From Pythium myriotylum (lineage: Eukaryota > Oomycota > Peronosporomycetes > Pythiales > Pythiaceae), in contig JALJCQ010000006.1 of assembly GCA_023091665.1 (NCBI GenBank), forward strand, positions 186,001-250,000: a stretch of DNA of 64,000 nucleotides. Direction: 5' to 3'. The notes beneath the pieces are model-generated. The model had not been told where the DNA came from. It saw nothing but the letters and a program-made list of their open reading frames with translations, and did not search any database. Below, piece after piece: positions 53,560-62,652 of this stretch; within the stretch, counting starts at the first letter, position 1, and each line of letters starts with the position of its first letter. The translations under genes and the position numbers were made by a program.

Positions 53560-54693
53560 TCTATATACTAAAAGTGGAACGGTCGTGCGTCGCCCCGCGA
53601 GGCCGGCGGCCGAGCCCCCGCCCGCGCAGCGGGCGGACCTGAGTACTTTTGGGGGGGTTTGGCTGCGGGAAGGGCCCGGAATCCACTGTTCTAGGACAGT
53701 TTTTAACAGATGGTTTTTCTATAGTCACGCGAATCCGCATGTCTCATTGGACAAAAAGATGCATATTCACACAATATATTGGATTTCTTGCACCAGACTC
53801 TATTAACTCAGAAACAGTGAATTTCCGAAGGGGGCCACGTCACACACAGTCTCGGAGGAGAGGTGAGGACCAAGAGGTGGCTACGTTTCGAGACTACAGG
53901 GCTCACTGACTGTTTCTGTGTATCAGGCATGGAAGCTACCACGCCCGCATCCTCTCGGGCCCAGTGCCGGGTCTGCCACGGCACCCTCTCGCCAGCGGCG
54001 GTGGCGGTGGCGGCGGCGGCGGCGGACCCGTGCAAGAAGGTCCGCGAGTGTGCGTGCTGCTGGCGCGCGCTGCCGTGCGCTGGGTTCAGCAGGACCCAAA
54101 GGCGGCAGCGCGGTCCTGTGTGCAAGGACTGCCAGCCGCACGCACACTACCGCAACAAGCGGAGCGACGTCCCGCGCGCGTACGCTGCGAAGCAGCTCGC
54201 GCGACGTGAGTGTGGATTTGTTTGTGGAGTTTGTATAATCGTGTTTTAATAAGTTTCATGTGTAGGCGGAAAGAAAGCTATCAAAGCCGGCATGAAGGCG
54301 AACGCGGAGAAGCTCCGGCTTCAACAGAAGCAAGACAAGCAGCAGGACAAAGTAGGAGCGTAAACAAATAAACAACAAAACATAGAGCCTCTTTGATGGC
54401 CTTGGTTTGATGTTAGCGAAAGAAAGCAGAGATAAAGAACCTGCAGTGGGATCTGAACTATAAGGTATGGCTCGGCAGAAAGAAGCATCAAACAGCAATG
54501 TGTTGTGCTGATATGACCAAAGTATAGAGTACTGATTTGTGGTAACACCATCCTGGGTTGCCGAAGGCAACCCGAAAAAAGCCGCAGCGCTTGCGCTGCG
54601 CCACTCTCCCCCTCTGAACCAACCGCGGGGGACCCCACCAACCCAGCATGCGCAGACTGAAGTGCCCGCGGAGCGGGCACCCCCCGCACCTAG
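53560..54693 (+). mobile_element. Non-autonomous Helitron with gene cargo, abutting the first
   Basis: It starts TCTATATACTAAAAGTGG directly after the CTAG of the first element and ends in the same hairpin (54663-54679) followed by CTAG at 54690-54693 and T. It is 1134 bp long. The left 220 bp and right 150 bp copy the ends of the autonomous element, including a GGGTTGCC/GGCAACCC hairpin and a GCAGCGCTTGCGCTGC palindrome. The middle holds unrelated sequence with a two-exon gene. It has no Rep or helicase, so it would depend on the neighbour's protein. Confidence 0.85.
53929..54363 (+). CDS. Cys-rich small protein, two exons, Helitron cargo
   Basis: Exons 53929-54205 and 54266-54363 join across a 60-nt intron (donor GTGAGT, acceptor GTGTAG) to give 124 residues in frame. 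Residues about 14-70 hold CxxC-type pairs (CRVCHG, CACC, CKDC), suggesting a small zinc-binding fold. An Ala run sits between them (a GGCGGT/GGCGGC trinucleotide run). The C-terminus is a Lys/Gln-rich helix. A splice-acceptor-like TCAG just before the ATG hints that an upstream exon was left behind at capture. I do not recognise the donor gene. Intact frame and splice sites suggest recent capture or retained function. Confidence 0.6.
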
Positions 54694-55086
54694 TCATCTA
54701 CTTGAAACTTCGAAGTTTGGCGTGCTACTACTTGCTGGCTGTTCTCCAGTTGCAAAAAACAACTCACAAATGGCAAAAGCAAATATTTCGCCGGAGGGTT
54801 TTGTCGTTTGTGCTGCCTCTGGTAAACAGATTCGTGACGTCAGGCTGTCTGTTGCGAGGCGACCTGCATAACATGTTGAACTGGCAAACACAAAGCGAGA
54901 TCTACACTATTCGCTATGATTGAACTCGATGTCACAATCGGCGACACCATCGCCGTTCCAAGCAGAAAAACTCGAGATATAGAGATCAAAAACGGCAAGC
55001 GAGTTGGTGTTCTTTACCGAGGAGCCGATGCGAGACCCATTGCCGAGACTGGGACCATGATTCTGGACGAGCATCTTGGTTTAACC

Positions 55087-55180
55087 TTCGTAGCGACAGA
55101 TTAGATGAGGAAAATCAACTAAATCGTAGCTGTGTGTTCGTAGCGACAGATTAGATGAGGAAAATCAACTAAATCGTTGC
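55087..55180 (+). repeat. Two-copy 50-bp tandem repeat
   Basis: TTCGTAGCGACAGATTAGAT and the following 20 bases recur exactly at 55137, period 50 bp. The first copy includes the stop codon of the small frame ending at 55104. Confidence 0.9.
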
Positions 55181-55415
55181 TGCATGAAATGCAGACAAGA
55201 TACAGTGCAAGTGCAACGAACGATGCCAGTCAAATGTAGATTGTGTAGAAGAGCAGCCTCGTCAAATTCGTGGCGCTCAATCGATCGCTCTGAACAATCA
55301 AGCGGCCGTCTGGTGGTGAAACCACCTGTGCCGTCCGTGTCACAGAAGTGGGGTACTGGGCTCCTGGTGACAAGTACGCGGGCTGGCTGGCTGGGTGGTT
55401 GGCTTGGTCTTGGAC

Positions 55416-55455
55416 GAGGCTAGTCGAGGCTAGTTGAGGCTAGTTGAGGCTAGTT
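55416..55455 (+). repeat. Four-copy 10-bp tandem repeat GAGGCTAGTT
   Basis: There are three exact units and one variant (GAGGCTAGTC) in direct succession. It is followed by mixed GAGTT/GAAGT sequence up to the LTR edge. Confidence 0.9.
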
Positions 55456-55519
55456 GACTTGAGAGCAAGTTGAGAAGTGAGATTGATGTTAGAGTTTGTT
55501 TTCCTATCCTCTGTGTGGG

Positions 55520-55832
55520 TGTAACAGGCGCAGATCCGTTACACAGCGTCGAGACCCCTGTCCCGACGCTCAGATTGGGCTCTTGACTTGACGGTAAATT
55601 GGACTCTGCATTGAGATGTCCAGACATCTCTGGACCTCATTAAACCTACTCTGGTGTCCCTAATAAAAACCTATGTATGCGGTGTCGTCCTCTGATAGGA
55701 TGAAATCTCAGAGAATTTCCACCAATGGAAATGCAACAAGAACACACGCGTCTCTGACCAATCAGAGACACGGGAGGGACAACTCTCTCTTATAGAACCT
55801 ACTCTCTTGTAATGGGCTGTGGGCCCATTACA
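55520..55832 (-). repeat. 3' LTR of the Ty3/gypsy element
   Basis: This 313-bp segment is bounded by TGTAA...TTACA on either strand, the usual oomycete gypsy LTR ends. On the minus strand it is preceded by a polypurine tract, GAAGAGGGGGATGA (55846-55833), right at the border, which makes it the 3' LTR of the minus-strand element. The partner 5' LTR is not in the window because the element's 5' half has been replaced. LTR coordinates are therefore inferred from ends only. Confidence 0.65.
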
Positions 55833-55846
55833 TCATCCCCCTCTTC
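55833..55846 (-). promoter_or_regulatory. Polypurine tract (plus-strand primer site)
   Basis: On the minus strand it reads GAAGAGGGGGATGA, directly abutting the LTR start TGTAATGGGC. Position and composition fit the primer for plus-strand DNA synthesis. Confidence 0.65.
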
Positions 55847-56037
55847 AACAACTGACCAACGGGAAGTCAACCCAAGGGACGAGGACACGGAGCGCGCACG
55901 AGCGAGCGCGCGCGCTTTCTTCAACGGGCGATCCTGGCGCACCCGGGATCAGGCAGTTAGGCGAGAGCGCCGGCGGAAGCCAGCGCAGTCTTCAATCTTC
56001 TTCGGACGGCACCAAGACACCTAGACGTCAAGGCGCG

Positions 56038-57690
56038 ATGGCTCAACCGTCGCAACAACAAGTTGGCGCCCGCGGCAACGCGGACGCACCGACGACAACG
56101 ACAACTCAAACATCGACAGTGGCGCCGAGCACAACGACGCCAACGACGGCGGCGACAACGGAAGTCACGACGACAGCAACGGCAGCCACGACGACTTCGG
56201 CCGTGGCACCCGAGACGTTGAGCAATGAGGCGATGGCGCGAGTGTTGGAGCAAGTCAACACACATCAAGGCACAAGCTTCGCAGCGCCGCCACGTGCAGC
56301 GCTCTTCGATCCTCAACTCGGTGGAATCGCGGACCGGGAGCTTTACCCAGTCCCTTATCGTGACATCTCGCGCTTTGCCAATCCACGCAGTCTCACGACC
56401 GATGAGATCCATGAGTGGTTTGTTCGCTACCGCAAAGCAAGGGGCAAGACGATGAACGTGGTCGCGACCGCGTTACAACAGTCGTGGAATGCGTTCGCTC
56501 GTATATGGAACAAAGGCGAGATCGAGTCGACCGTCGTGCGCTGGGAGACCGCCCAGCGCAAGCACTCGCTCGGGCGACTGCGCGAGGAACTTCATCGTCT
56601 GTGTGAGGCGCGGCGCATAACGTGTCACGTCGATGTCGAGGAGGGTTGTCGTGCTTGCGCGCAGGCCGGGGCCACGCGCGCGACTTGGATGGAGTGGGAT
56701 GCCGACTATCGTCGCCATCAGAATGAAGAAGATCTTCGACGTGCGCTCGGTCTCTACGGGCGCGCTCTCTCTCAGGCTAGAGCTGCTGGGACCGTGCCGC
56801 AAGCTGGTCCTCGTACTGCCGGACGAGACCAGGGATCTCAAGCGCGAGCGTCGGCCCGTGCTCCCACGTATCCTGATCATCAGAGAAGCCAAGCCAGTGA
56901 ACGCGATAGAAGCGAGCCTTGGGGATCGCACTCTTCTTCTTCGTACCGCCACGACGCATACGCGCCGTGGCCTCAGGATCGGGGCGATCATCGTGGTCAA
57001 CGATACGGTCGACCACCCATCGAAGATCGCCGTTGGCATCAATCAGCGGCGGCGGGCCATCACGAACAAAACGCGCAGTGGGGCCACCACGCGGCCCCGG
57101 GTCGACGCATCCGCCTCGCGATCGGTGGGATCAGCGCTACGCCGATCTCGACTGGGACGAGCAACGTCGTCTCGGTCCTCCCCGCGAGCAATCCCACGGG
57201 TACCAGCAAGATCATCGCGCGCAGAACTCGGACTTAGAGCGCCGAGTTGATCGTCTGCAGAACTTCCTCGTGCCAGATCTTCCGCAGAAGGCAGACGACG
57301 CGGTCGACCAGATCGCGACACTTGAGACGGAGCAAGAGTCGCACGGGATCCGGATGTATCAGCTCGAGCAGGACGTTCGAGCTCAGCGTCAGTCTCACGA
57401 AGCCTTCCGTGAGGAGTTCCGGGGTGGCGTCGCGAATTTGATCCCGCTGAGCTGCGCGACCTTCTTCACGAACAAGGCCAGCAGAACGCCGAGCTTCGCC
57501 AACGCCTTCAGCAACTAGAGGATCGGCTCGAACGCGCTGAGTCGCAAGCGGAGAAGCGGGCGTCAACAGAGGCGCCGGGACAGCCCGACCCGAAGAGGCA
57601 GCGGAAGAACGCGTCACCGGACGCGTCGACTGGTGACGGAGGCGACGGGAATCCTCGTCGCGGAGGTCGGCAGCGAGATCAGAAGAAGTG
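56038..57690 (+). pseudogene. Antisense ORF of the gypsy element (frameshifted)
   Basis: From ATG 56038 (MAQPSQQQVGARG) the plus strand encodes a Thr/Ala-rich lead, then a compact helical region from about 56190 to 56790 with paired Cys (HVDVEEGCRACAQAG), then a Tyr/His/Arg-rich disordered stretch. After a frame change near 57105 it reads LERRVDRLQNFLVPDLPQKA. After another near 57430 it reads ELRQRLQQLEDRLERAESQA, a coiled coil ending in a basic tail and TGA at 57688-57690. The first 740 bp lie in the otherwise empty space between pol and 3' LTR; the rest is opposite the chromodomain and integrase tail. Known: some Ty3/gypsy elements carry extra ORFs, sense or antisense, in this place. I infer an antisense accessory ORF; the two indels break it in this copy. 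Confidence 0.5.
56777..57234 (-). pseudogene. Chromodomain end of gypsy pol, out of frame
   Basis: The minus strand from about 57057 down to 56777 reads GPPPLIDANGDLRWVVDRIV, and further on FYRVHWLGFSDDQDTWE, an unmistakable chromodomain, ending with VRQYEDQLAARSQQL and a stop. It belongs to the same pol as 57234-60098 but is two frame changes away (near 57430 and 57105). Known: the chromodomain of chromoviruses directs integration to particular chromatin. Its presence assigns the element to the chromovirus group. Confidence 0.75.
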
Positions 57691-60098
57691 AGGTACGGCT
57701 TCAGGCGCCCAACGTAGAAGGTCGGGTGCAAGCGCAACTTCTTGGGAAGTTCTAGCGTGTAGGCGTCACCGACAACGTTGGTAACTTTAAATAGACCGAT
57801 ATACCTTGGCAACAACTTGTTCGATCCCAAGTGACTGATGAGTCGCTCTGGTAAATTCTGCGTCGAGAGCAGAACACGATCTCCCACATCGAACTTGGTT
57901 CGATTCGAGCGGCCGCTCGAATCAGCATTTTCCTTCTGACGGTCGACTGCGTCCGCGACGGAGTCTCGCACAAATCGCACAATGGCTTGTCGCTTTTCGA
58001 CGAAGTCGTTGATCGACTTCTCTTCTCTCGGCGATAGGGTCGAGAGCGCTGGCAATGCATCAAAGTTGAACTCGGACGACGGGTTCTCGCGCGCAGTTAG
58101 GACCGCTGCTATCACCGCTTCGATCGCATTGAGGTCTACGTCCATCTCTTCATCTCCGTTTCCAGTGGCGGTCGGAGACACGGGCTCTTCGTCGACGTCC
58201 ATGCCGGCCGGGTGGTCGGCATATCCGTTCTTGGTAAGGTTGTTCTCTGTGGAGCCCTCGAACTCGGGGGCAGGGGCACGGTCTGGGTTTGCTTGAACTT
58301 CCTCACGGTCGAAATATTGAACGTTTTCGAATCCTTGAATATCACCGTGGACCTGGCCGGGGCTAGGACCTTGAACTTGGGTCTCGTGCTGATGATCCAC
58401 GCGACCTGATTGGGTGGGACGTGACGCGTCATCGTTGGGTGCAGATGCTCGAGCAGAACTTGTCACTTCCAGCGTCGAATATCTCGATGCTCCTCCCACA
58501 CCTGAATGAGAGCGACCCGGTGAGGCAAAGAGCGTCGCCGGGGTACGCGGATGACGGCCATAGTTGAGGTAGAAGGGCGTCATCCCCGACGACACGTGCA
58601 CCGAATTATTCAGTGCGAACTCAACAAGAGGCAAGAACTCGCTCCACTCGCGGAATGATGTGGCGTAACTGCGAAGCACATCTTCGAGAACGCGATTAAC
58701 GCGTTCAGTCTGCCCGTCGGTTTCGGGATGGGCAGCCGTCGACATTTGCAAGCGAGTGTCCAATAGCTTGAACAGCGATCGCCAGAAGAGGGAGGTGAAT
58801 CGAGGGTCTCGATCCGACACGATGGTCTCCGGGAGGCCGTGGAGGCGGAAGACACTGTCGAGAAACACAGCGGCGGCCTCTTCTGCTGTGATCGTTTGCT
58901 TCACTGCCGCGAGATGAACCATCTTGGAGAGACGGTCCACAAAGACCATGATCCCATCACGGTCTTGCGAGTCTTTGGGGAATCCGAAGACGAAGTCGAG
59001 GCTGACGGAGTCCCAGACATCACGTGGGACTGGGAGAGGCCGGAGCGGCGCCTGTTGAGCGGGTGACGGCTTCACGCGCTGGCAAACTTCGCACGTGCGG
59101 ACCCATTTCCGCACCCACTTGTACTGGTGAGGCCAGTAATAGTTCCTCGAAAGTGAGAGAAATGTCTTCTCTCGCCCTAAATGACCTCCGACGGGCGCAT
59201 CATGATGCTCGTGGATGAGACGAAGTCGAATGTCGTCGTCATTGGGGACGACGACGCGAGGAGCGTCGGTCTTATCGACGCTATAGTAGAGGAGACCGTC
59301 GGCAAGCTGGTACCGACGGACACGAGCACGCACACGAGGTGTAAGCCGGAACAGTAGTGACTCCGAACCATCAGAGCCGTCAGAAGATAGGAACTCAATT
59401 AACTCTTGGCAGACAGGGTCGGAGGAGTAGGCTCGGCGAATGTCGTCGGTGAGCGACGACTGCACGGAGTGAATCAAAGCGTTGAGGCCTTCCTCAACGC
59501 ACCTTGGACATTCTTGGGGCGCCGACGACTCATCGATCGGCGCGCGCGGGTCGTAGTCCGGGCGACGTGAGAGCGCATCCGCAAGGGTGTTGCTCTTTCC
59601 CGGCTTGTAGTGTACAACAAAGTTGTACTCGGCGAAGAACGACAGCCAACGGGCCATCCGTTGGGACAGGTGCGGATACTTCGTCGCCGTTCGCAACGAC
59701 GCATGATCCGTGTAGATGGCGAACTGCTGTTCGCCCAGCAGATATACTCGGAACTTGGCGAGTGCGTACTTCATGGCAAGGAGTTCCTTGTCGTGGACCT
59801 GGTAATTCCGCTCGGCCGTCTTCAGCTGCCGTGACTGGTAGCTGATCACTCGCTCACGACCCTCAGCATCAAACTGCATGAGGGCGCAGCCGATAGCATA
59901 GTCACTCGCGTCGCAAACGACGTGGAAGGGTTGATCGTAGTCGGGGAGAGCCAAGATCGGCGCTTCTTGTAGGCTCGACTTGACCGAGTCAAAGGCCTGC
60001 TCCACTCGACGTCCTTCCGCAGAAGCTGCGACAGCGGCTGGACGAGGGCTGCATAATTCTTCGTATACTTGTGCAGATAATTTGCGAGCCCCAGCCAC
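57234..60098 (-). pseudogene. Gypsy pol: RNase H and integrase part
   Basis: The continuous frame covers the end of RT and RNase H (FHVVCDASDYAIGCALMQF, KELLAMKYALAKFRVYL, YTDHASLRT, LADALSRRPDYD). It then covers integrase with the HHCC zinc module (HEHHDAPVGGHLG...CEVCQRVK) and DDE core (SLDFVFGFP, VSDRDPRFTS, DGQTERVNRVLED), the GPY-like region and the start of the C-terminal tail (YVGRLKPYL). The frame is separated from the RT frame by a shift at about 59994-60010, where the sequence looks shortened within the KDVEW to VEQAFDSVK link. Beyond about 57430 the frame is no longer the original one. Catalytic residues are present, so this is a fairly young but broken copy. Confidence 0.85.
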
Positions 60099-62293
60099 TG
60101 CCGGAGTTGTTTCTGGTCCTTGGGCACTGGCCAGGCACAGATCGAGGCGACCTTCTCAGGATCGGAACGGACACCGTCCTTGCTCACATAGCAGCCTAGC
60201 ACCGGAATTTCCGGTGCGAAGAATACACACTTCTTCAGATTCGCGTAGAGCTTGTGTGTTCGCATCGCTTCGAACACTTGGCGAAGATGTCCAGTGTGAA
60301 CATCCTCCGGCGCCCTGCCGTCCTCGGCCTTGCTGTGGACAAAGATGTCGTCGAAGTAGCTCGGCGCGAAGCTGCGGAACGGCCGCAGCACGTGCGATAC
60401 CATCCTGTTGAAGGTCTCTGGTGCGTTCTTGAGACCCTGAGGCATCACTAACCACTCCCAGAGCATTCCACTCGGCGTGCTGACAGCCGTGAGCGGGACA
60501 TCCTGCTCGCGCATAAGGATCTGGTAGAAGCCATCCATCAAATCGATGGCACTGAACACGACCGACCCGGACATCGAGTCCAGGATCATGTCCTTCCGAG
60601 GTATCGGCGTTTGTGCCGGTATCGTAGCGTCGTTCAGCTTGTTGAATGCGTGAACAATCCGCCAGCCGCCAGTAGCTTTCTTGACGCAGAATGTTGGGCT
60701 CGAGTGCGGGGAAACCGACTCACGAACGTGACCTGCTTGTCTGCGGGCCTCGAAAAAGGCATCAATAGCCTCAACTTGATCGCGGGGAAGCGGCCACTGG
60801 CGCATCACACAGTACTTTGAGCCTGGCACGAGATCGATCTCGTGTTGAACACCGCGGTCAGGCGGTAATGCTTTCGGGACTTCGTCCGGAAAGATGTCTT
60901 GGAACTCCAAGACGAGTTCGTACGCCTTGCTACCTGATTCCTTGAGAGCCTCTAGAGACTGCGCTGCGTAGCGCTGCTCACGCTGGGTCTTTGAGGTCGC
61001 GTCGGAATTCATTGTCGACGCTGTCATGAAGTGATCATCCTCTGCAACGATCACGCACACCTGTTCGATCTCACCACGCTTGAGATCCTTCAGAAATGTC
61101 TTCATCGAGATCGTGCCACATTGCACGATCTCCGCTGCCATACGCGGGGGGTTTGACACTCGGATGCGCTGGAACGCCGGCGCCGCGGTTGTATAGACAG
61201 CCGCCAGGATGTCTTCCTCCCCGTCTTCCAAAGCGACGAGACACGGTTTCTCGTCGCACACACGGTCTTCATCTTCGCAAGCGATGAGGCACGGTTTCTC
61301 ATCGCAATCTTGGGACCCGGTCTCTAAGCCGGCGTCATCTTCACAAATCGTTGTGGAACCGCCACGTTGCGCTTCCTCTTCAGCAAGAAATGCGTCGACG
61401 ATGTAATCGACCGACGCCTCGTGTGCAGCGCGCGCACGTTTCGCGCGCAGACGCTTGCGCTTCCCAGCGTGTGAGCCCGACTTTCGTCGAGCTCGTCGTC
61501 GACGCGGCGTCGACGGCGCCATCGATGGAGCATCCTTGACGGGAGTCGAACTGGTCGACTCGCAGCTATCAGCGCCGACAGGGCCATCGCTCTCTGTGGC
61601 GGCTGTAGTAGCTGCGGATGAACATACGGACATGTTCATCCACCAGACTTCGTCGATAACGGCGAACGCTTCATCATCGATGGTGCCGGACGCGACAGCG
61701 CCGACACTCTTCACGGACCGACTTTTCCAGTCGATCCGGGGTTCGAGGCGTTCGAGCCACGGCAAACCGAAGATGCAATCGAACCTCTTGTCCATGTCGA
61801 TTGCGAAAAACACATCTTCCTTCTCGGATCCACCGAGAACATACTTCATGTGTACCGAATGCTTCGGTACTTCTCGCGGCCTGCCGTCTGCAAGCCGAAT
61901 CGTCATCTTCTCTCCTTCATCTCGAATCTTCATGCCCGAACACTCCTTCAGGCAACCAATGCGAACGAAATTCTTCGTTGCTCCGCAATCCAGCAGGGCT
62001 GTGATCGGCTCATCCATTCCGATCACTCTCACGCGAAGTGTGACCAACTTGTTGGAACCACTGCTGGTGGTGGAATTGAAACACGCCTCAGACGTGCTGG
62101 GGCCAAGGCGACGGTGCTCCACCGTTGCACGCGCCGCCTCACTCCGGCCAGTAGGGCGCCCCGCACCTACTGGTCCGACTCGTTTTTTGACGAGTCGTCC
62201 GTCAGCTGATAGAAGCGGACGGATCGGCCCTGGGCGACCGACGCTGGCGTCGGCGCGAGACAATCTTTGGCGTGGTGGCCGGCTTTCTGGCAC
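60000..62293 (-). pseudogene. Gypsy pol: protease and reverse transcriptase part
   Basis: Entered by -1 frameshift from gag near 62185, the frame holds a retropepsin-like region with LLDCGATKNFV (Cys in place of the usual Ser/Thr after the catalytic Asp). A basic/acidic linker contains a doubled CDEKPCL motif. RT follows with SSPTFCVKKATGGWRIVHAF, FSAIDLMDGFYQI, MPQGLKNAPETFNRM, the catalytic SYFDDIFVHS (YFDD) and the connection region LRQWLGLANYLHKYTKNYA. The frame runs on to 59846, but its last 50 codons are out of register after the indel near 60000. Length and order fit Ty3/gypsy chromoviruses. No separate start is needed. Confidence 0.85.
62148..62188 (-). promoter_or_regulatory. -1 ribosomal frameshift signal between gag and pol
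   Basis: On the minus strand the slippery heptamer A AAA AAC (62188-62182) sits in the correct phase of the gag frame (TCA AAA AAC). An 8-nt spacer (62181-62174) leads to a stem-loop (62173-62148). Its outer stem is 8 bp, CCAGTAGG with CCTACTGG, followed by a bulged U, three more G-C pairs and a GGG loop. The gag stop TAG (62169-62167) lies inside the stem. Pol is open in the -1 frame across the site. All parts match the known eukaryotic -1 frameshift design. Confidence 0.8.
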
Positions 62294-62652
62294 CGAAAGC
62301 AGCTCCCCTTCTTCGAACTCTTTTTCGCGTAGCGGGTGCCACCACTACCTTCTCCACCGTGGAACTGCAAGACAGACAGATCCATTGGCTCCGGCTCAGA
62401 CGGGGCCTCCGAGTAACGGTTGCGATAACCGTAACTGCGCGCCTGACGAGCGTTGTAGTCTTCCGTCAGCGCAATCGAGAAGGCCTCCTCGAGAGTTTCT
62501 GGATAAGTCCGGAAAAGTTGTGTCTTCGCTGGACCATCGCGGAGACCCGTCATAAACAACGCGACTTGTGTAGCCATGTCGATCGGCTTTCCGACGACGC
62601 ACGATGCGAGGTACCGCATCCGCTGGATATAAGAGTGGATATTGCATATTGC
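62167..62652 (-). pseudogene. C-terminal part of gypsy gag with zinc knuckle
   Basis: The frame reads HSYIQRMRYLASCVVGKPID, then FMTGLRDGPAKTQLFRTYPE (a typical oomycete gypsy gag capsid end), a basic linker, and the CCHC knuckle CFRCQKAGHHAKDC, ending at TAG 62169-62167. It is the gag of the element whose pol follows by -1 frameshift. The N-terminal part of gag is missing, replaced at about 62645-62655 by integrase of another element in the same frame. Confidence 0.8.

Larger units (their letters stand above)
54694..55519. other. Region between Helitron and LTR
   Basis: No secure gene. A 62-codon frame at 54916-55104 (MIELDVTIGDTIAVPSRKTR) is the only coding-like piece; it overlaps the first unit of a 50-bp tandem repeat and may be a gene remnant. 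The 10-bp tandem repeat at 55416-55455 lies just before the LTR. Confidence 0.5.

Noticed and set aside
55957..57042. Minus-strand frames of 151 and 189 codons beyond the chromodomain
   Set aside because: The chromodomain frame ends at 56777 and these frames are Arg/Cys-rich mirrors of the antisense ORF.
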